Shown here: positions 58,925-64,000 of the stretch, one piece after another
How the letters are laid out: each line of letters opens with the position of its first letter
How positions within the stretch are numbered: position 1 is the first letter of the stretch
NCBI GenBank assembly: GCA_914767715.1
Contig: OU612073.1
Span: 9,732,001-9,796,000, forward strand
Direction of reading: 5' to 3'
From: Membranipora membranacea
Lineage: Eukaryota > Bryozoa > Gymnolaemata > Cheilostomatida > Membraniporidae
DNA: 64,000 nt
The notes under the pieces: generated by a model
What the model saw: only the letters and a program-made list of their open reading frames with translations
Database searches by the model: none
Told to the model about the DNA's origin: nothing
Made by a program: the position numbers and the translations under genes

Positions 58925-59757
58925 GAGGTGCAAAAATTTGATTTTGCTGTTACGCTGACGCATAAACTTTTATAAATAAATGAACAAACATAACATCGGC
59001 AGTATTATAGATATTTCTTAAAAATAGAAGTTTGTACTTGCAGATTAAGCAAGAGTTAATTCGGAGGTGCCAAGCCAAAAATTAAGTCCAAATTGAATTT
59101 GCTGTGACGCTGCCTCAAATAAATAAATGAATTCGGCAACATTGTTGATATGAGTCGGCAGCATTATATTTCCAAACTATAGAATTTTGTATTTGCAGAT
59201 TATGCACTAGGGGTAATTCAGAGATACCACCCTCAAAAAATTAAGCTCAACTCAAATTTGCTGTGACGCTGCCACAAAAACATAATGTCGGCAGCATTGT
59301 TGATGTTTCTTAAACATAGAAATTTGTGTTTGCAGATTATGCACTAGGGGTAATTTTGGGGTGCCAAGGCCCAAAATTGAAGTCGTAAATTGAGTTTGCT
59401 GTGACTCTGCCGCAAAAACATCGCATTGGCAGCATTGTTGATAGGAGTTTGAATTTGCAGATTATGCACTAAGTGTAATTCAGGGGCGCTGAGTGCATGA
59501 ATGGATTTGAAACCTGATTTTTCTCTGGTGTTTCTGCAGAAACATAGCGCCGGCAGTATTTATTCATTTTTTTAAACATAGTTGCTTGGTCCTTGCTTAT
59601 CATATACTAGGATTAATTCAAGGAGCCTAGTTTGAAAATTAAGTCAAAAATCGGATTTTTCTTGGCGCTTCCAGAGGAATATATGCAACATTGACATTTC
59701 TTGAACAAAGAAGTTTGTACTGAATATAATAGATTAGGGGTAACTGAGCAGTGCCAG
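58925..59757. repeat. Diverged ~135-bp tandem array
   Basis: About six and a half head-to-tail units. The anchor GCAGATTATGCACTAGGGGTA, or a diverged form, occurs at about 59040, 59196, 59333, 59457, 59597 and 59725, spacing 124-156 bases. Each unit continues with a GTGCCAAGCCCAAAAATTAAGTC-type segment, TTTGCTGTGACGCTGCC, then GTCGGCAGCATTGTTGATA and TTTCTTAAACATAGAAG. No unit has a conserved open frame. It may be an old satellite or tandemly amplified transposon tail. Confidence 0.85.
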
Positions 59758-60039
59758 GCCCCTTAGGGAGTCAAGATTAAAACAAAACAACTGTTTTTGG
59801 GAGGATTACAATGATAATGAAAATGGCAAAAATTTACAATTGATGGCCCGGTAATGCTGTTATGGTTTTGCACAATAGTGAGGCATTAAAGTTTGTGAGT
59901 TTGTGAGTCAGATACAAGCATTTATTAGGCAAGCCAAGCACAAAAATATCTTGGGTTTTGCGAGTTGTGCCCCCTTTCACAAGGTGTACACAACTAATGT
60001 TTAAACTTTGACGTGTATCATTGACCACTTACTATAATG

Positions 60040-60356
60040 TTGCTGTCCGCCTAGGTAGCTTAGGAAGAGGTTTATAGTGACGACTAGGTTTCCGAGTCGT
60101 GAGTGTCACTTTTCAACCACTGACAGCTTTGACCAGCGTGAAGCATAGAGCTACAAAGCCGGAGCTGCAGTGGTTGATGACAGCATCCTCCTGTATAGAG
60201 CTATACCATACAGGAGGGTTCTTTAATCTGCATGCACAATGGTGTTGGTATTTATAGTCCTGATCTGAAGGGACTATGTGATCAGTCAAAGTCAAAACAG
60301 CTCACGGTCCCAGTGGTCAAGTGGCAGACACGCTCACCACTGAGCCACCTGACTAA
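60040..60356 (-). mobile_element. tRNA-headed SINE lacking a clear B box
   Basis: Read on the minus strand, it opens with GTGGCTCAGTGGTGAGCGTG, a textbook tRNA A box, followed by CACTGGGACCGTGAG. The expected GGTTCRANNCC B box then fails to appear and unrelated text follows, including a 10-bp stem (CCTCCTGTAT / ATACAGGAGG, 60187-60217). The left boundary is approximate. Confidence 0.6.
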
Positions 60357-60359
60357 TAC

Positions 60360-60980
60360 GGCGTTTATAAATTTGACTCAATGAATTCATATGCGTATTA
60401 TTATTATATTATGTTACTTGCTGATCTTTGTTTAGGTATACTGGCATACACAGGTGTGATCTCTCAAAGATCTAACGGAAAGTTTAATTCAGCTACATCA
60501 GACATAGCTGCAGCCTCGCTCAGTTCAGTTTCAGATTGGTTTGTTGACAACATTTAAATTTGTTCAGTAAGATTTTGGCTATTACAATTCATTGCATTAC
60601 TTTCTGATCCACACAACAAGCGTGTAATCGGGAACAGTAATATTCCCGGATTGAGCTGCAACTTGAAATAGGGCGCACTTCTTGCTCAATTTGATATACT
60701 TTACACTGCCAGGAGCTAATCATTTGTACCAAAGCTAGATAGTGAGACTGATGTATTGTAGATTCAGAAATCAATCACATATGCAGCTTATAAGTACTGA
60801 TAGTTTGTATATTATAAAATTATTCTACACAATGTTGTAATCAATTTCTAAAAAATACCCCTCCCCACCAACCTATTGTATGGAGTCCAATGGCCTTTCG
60901 TGGCTGCCATACCTTCTACCTCATAAACCGCATTAACTAATTTTTTGCTCCTGTCATAGGATAATAATTGTTTTAGTATG
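60360..60980. other. No recognised gene
   Basis: AT-rich DNA with no exon chain or repeat ends identified. Confidence 0.4.
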
Positions 60981-60988
60981 GACTCACC

Positions 60989-61311
60989 GGTGGTTGGTCT
61001 AGACAGAGGTGCTCGATAGACATGAGAATGGGCAGTCTGGGTTAGGTCACAGGTTTCTTGTGTAGTCCTCTTCAGCCGGTCACCATTGAATGTCTACCTC
61101 TTCTTCGTCCTTCCGGCTTGATCCACGCCTTGTTAACTTGCCTAAGAGTCTAGCTCGACTCTATCGATAATATTTCTCAGACTATTATTAGTGAGCCCAC
61201 TTTTAATATATACAATAATCACCTTCTTCTCTATCCATAAACGGCTGAGGTTGTAGCGCTTCCAAGGAGGTTTTGCTATTTCTTGAGGTGCAAATACACA
61301 CGTCTCACTCA
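60989..61311 (-). CDS. Possible minus-strand exon pair, hypothetical
   Basis: On the minus strand an ATG at 61311 opens MSETCVFAPQEIAKPPWKRY and stays open to a GAAGAAG/GTGATT donor-like site (about 61220), or to a stop at about 61144 if unspliced. Further along, a 36-codon open stretch (61081-60989) ends at a strong donor CCACCG/GTGAGT. The composition (Trp, Pro, Arg, Tyr) is coding-like and the last donor is good, but the joining acceptor is ambiguous and I recognise no family. Downstream exons were not found. It may be the 5' end of a short gene or chance. Confidence 0.25.
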
Positions 61312-61329
61312 TACGAGGCTACATATTGT

Positions 61330-62490
61330 CAACATAATGAGTTTATGTGAATACTTTTCAAGGTACAAGCCATCTTTCAACACAGGTCGCAAATAGAACA
61401 TGACCTCAAAGGTCATGACAAGTTGCGTAAATGTAACTAGTCTATATATTTATTATTTATCATTCTGAATTAATAAAATTGATTTAAATAAGTAAGATAA
61501 TGATGTAGAGCACCTAAGAAAACCTATTTGATTAAGATATCTCCTGATTAGAGCTATGGCTTAATTATTCTATTTCGATATATATTCTAATTTCAATATG
61601 CTATGGTGCAGATAATATTTCACTTATTTACTTAGTTGATAAATTTGATTGGTGTATAACATTGTCACACTGCTGGGAGGCAAGAAAATATTAGGCCTAG
61701 GTGAATTATTAAAATAAGCTTAACGGTAAGTAGGAAAAAGTCGGATGATAGACTTTCACCTTCTTGGGTGCTTACTTACTATTTTTGACTGACATGCATG
61801 ACATTTGACTACACATTTTTTTTCAAATGGCCTTTGCAGTTCTGGTTTTACAAACTAATAAAAGTATTAAAGCCTGTAAGTTCTATCAAATATAAGCAAC
61901 TCTGCGAAGCAAGTAAAACAGTTTCAGATTCTTTTGAGTTGTAGGCCTATTCCCTTATAACAGATGTACACAACTCAGTGGGAATCAAATCTTTTGACCA
62001 TTGTGCAGTTCATGAGTTCAACAATGAACACCATGAACAGAAGAATTCATGCACTCATTATCTGTGTTATGTACATATTATGACTACAATAGAGATCTCC
62101 TTTCAGAAAGTTTAGACAAAAAATCGCCCTGACGACCAAAATTTTGCGAACGGTAACAATTGGAATGCAGTCAAATTGGGTAAGGCTACAACTCTGTCCT
62201 CTTATCTCCAAATGCATCTTCTCATGAATAGAACTGTAGAGGCACATAAGAAACACTGAGGTTAAGCTTAAGCTGAAATAATGTGTGATTAAATTGGTAA
62301 AGCACTGATTAAAATGATGAATTAGGGGCCTACAAAGAAATCGCCCTGCCGATCAAAATTTTGCGACCTCATTGTTTCCAACATAATCTCTACCAGTCAT
62401 TAGTTTCATCAAGGACTCCAGGGTCACATTTGACTGAGCCAGCCTATGTTATAATTTCGGAACTGGAACCAATGGATTCCGTGGCCGGGT
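61330..62490. other. No recognised gene; one 32-bp direct repeat begins here
   Basis: AAATCGCCCTG(A/C)CGA(C/T)CAAAATTTTGCGA occurs at about 62120-62149 and again at about 62338-62367, same orientation, 218 bases apart. Otherwise AT-rich DNA without exons. Confidence 0.5.
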
Positions 62491-62502
62491 ACCCATCCTG
62501 AC

Positions 62503-62550
62503 GCATGTTTGGCAAGATTTCAGTTGCCTTATGGGCGAGGCTGCATGCAG
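62503..62550 (-). mobile_element. SINE tail fragment
   Basis: Minus-strand GCAGCCTCGCCCATAAGGCA followed by ACTGAAATCTTGCCAAACAT matches the 3' part of the SINE at 63001-63182 (GCAGCCTTGTCCATAAGGCA). The tRNA-like head is absent, as expected for a 5'-truncated retroposon. Confidence 0.6.
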
Positions 62551-63000
62551 TTGCTGCGCCACATTAATCACTGTTTATAGGCATACAAAAGGGCTTCTCT
62601 TAAATTACATTCTTATACACAGACTGTTCCAACCAATGAGAATCTGCAGTGAGCGAGATATTGTGGTAAATTACCGAAACCTGTCATTTATTGCTATACG
62701 ATCTGAAATCCACACCATTTATTGGATTGACAGAATTCTTTCACTGTCTTGGCCTAAATTGTGTTGAGACTAATATTGCATGTGAAAATTTTCATCTAAT
62801 ATTTGATCAGGTAACTATAACAACAAATTCACAATTAGAGAAAGATTTTCGGAAGAATAGTTGAAAATCTGCACAGAAATTGTTCTAAATTTGTGAGGTA
62901 CAGATTTGACCGATTTTACACAGAAAAATTGTGACATCATGGTTGATTTAAAATGATTTATAAAAATCAGGTGGTCTTATTACACATCACCTCTAGAATC

Positions 63001-63182
63001 ATGCTTGGCGAGATATTAATTGCCTTATGGACAAGGCTGCCATTACTCTGCGAGATTGCTCTTTGCTTGTAGGCAGGTCAGAGAACACCTGGGGCCAACC
63101 AAAGTTGACAATAGACTGCAGTGAGATTTGAACCCACGGCCTTCAACACTTGCTGCCCTCTAAATAACTGAGCCACGACCTA
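63001..63182 (-). mobile_element. tRNA-derived SINE with A and B boxes
   Basis: Minus strand, 5' to 3': GTGGCTCAGTTATTTAGAGG (A box), GTGGGTTCAAATCTCACTGC (B box), then a non-tRNA body and the tail GGCAGCCTTGTCCATAAGGC ending in CTCGCCAAGCAT. The head resembles a tRNA but cannot form the full cloverleaf. The tail recurs alone at 62503-62550, so this is a dispersed family. Confidence 0.75.
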
Positions 63183-63184
63183 TA

Positions 63185-64000
63185 CTTATAGGGAATGCGG
63201 TTAATTTGAAGAGTATGGATGCTTAATTTTCAGAGGGATTTCACGTTTAAGACCCATTTGAGAACAAAATGTGTATCACGCCAATAACTGAAATTTTGTC
63301 AGTGCTGTTTTATTGGCAGTTTTTTGTGGCTTAATTTGTGGCCTTTTTTATTAATACACATTAATTGGTGGAATAATTTGCTGTCGCAGAGCCACCACGT
63401 GTTCAAGTGAATATGGTCCTCGCAAAGTTCAGTACATTATTGGGGTTTCCAAATTGTAACCATTCTCTGTATCACATTTGTAGCTAATCTACATATGTGC
63501 TGGTATATTAGGGAACTTCGAAACCATGTTACACCAACAGTATCACACCAACACTCCAAGCGGAAAAGTTGATGCTTCATGCAGCATCTTCAATTTTTTA
63601 TTGACGTTAGCAGGCCTATATTCTGCAATGTATTGTCTATAAGTGTTTTTGCAGCAGCAACCAATGGCCAGTAAATGCCAACGCAATTGACCAAGAAGTT
63701 CTAAACTTGCAGTTTGCTTTCCATAGTTAGTTTCGGTTAATCATTGTTCTCAGATGGTACAACTGACCAATACGGGGAACGCAATAAATATTAATGCTGC
63801 ATTACCTGACCTGGTGTCTTAGATTGCACGAACCGTTCTGATCTGAGTCGTAACGTCATATGTACAACGGAGACCAATGAAAGTATTTAATTTTTTACTT
63901 CTGGTGTTGTTAGGCAGAAGTGTTACCAGCAAAAAAACACCGGAACCTTTTGTTTTAGGTTATGTTGCTTTCTAGTAACTTCGTGAAAATTTTAAGAATT
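63185..64000. other. No recognised gene to the window end
   Basis: AT-rich sequence without recognisable exons, RNA genes or element ends. Confidence 0.4.

Noticed and set aside
60301-60356. Possible second tRNA gene on the minus strand
   Set aside because: A good A box but no B box or cloverleaf, and the sequence runs on into a SINE body.
63116-63182. Possible tRNA gene on the minus strand
   Set aside because: Both promoter boxes are present but the acceptor and anticodon stems do not pair; it is the head of a SINE.
1-64000. CRISPR array, bacterial operon or phage-type defence system
   Set aside because: The DNA is intron-containing animal sequence. No direct-repeat/spacer pattern or prokaryotic gene packing is present.

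Overview
The window is an AT-rich stretch of animal nuclear DNA. It holds spliced genes with GT-AG introns of about 0.2 to 4 kb, one tRNA gene, and many old transposon remnants. The gene set (a CYP2-clan P450, TATDN2, a CD20-like four-helix protein, an ARH/LDLRAP1 adaptor and a short pentraxin) fits a marine invertebrate, probably a deuterostome such as an echinoderm, hemichordate or lancelet. I cannot name the species from sequence alone.

Layout. Bases 1-8.35 kb carry no recognised gene: one palindromic element (2.89 kb), a GC-rich open islet (3.2 kb), one copy of a CCGTAG-ended element (3.7 kb), and an orphan signal-peptide exon downstream of a CRE palindrome (5.77-5.98 kb). At 8.51-17.23 kb (+) is a complete ten-exon P450 whose ATG is nearly the last thing in exon 1; an 8-bp-TSD hAT-like element sits in intron 3. 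At 18.44-18.52 kb (-) is tRNA-Pro(TGG). At 19.5-20.8 kb are a long-inverted-repeat element with a 10-bp target duplication and a short relative. At 21.27-30.18 kb (+) is a fourteen-exon TATDN2 gene. At 33.25-39.11 kb (+) is a four-exon four-helix membrane protein. Tail to tail with it, at 40.59-47.79 kb (-), is an eight-exon ARH-type clathrin adaptor. From 47.8 to 55.9 kb there is mostly non-genic DNA, ending in a cluster of decayed non-LTR retrotransposon pieces. At 55.99-58.27 kb (+) is a four-exon pentraxin. From 58.3 kb to the end there is a roughly 135-bp tandem array, two tRNA-type SINEs and a possible minus-strand exon pair.

The genes have no evident shared pathway; they look like ordinary unlinked neighbours. 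All five models keep reading phase at every junction and end on a stop codon. The pentraxin does so only because two single-base shifts in exon 3 cancel.

The most unusual material is repetitive. There is a four-copy family of roughly 110-136 bp palindromes with 9-bp flanking duplications, a separate family of roughly 65-bp hairpins (one between 14-bp direct repeats), and two abutting inverted-repeat elements inside one adaptor intron. I found no CRISPR array, operon or clearly new multi-gene system.
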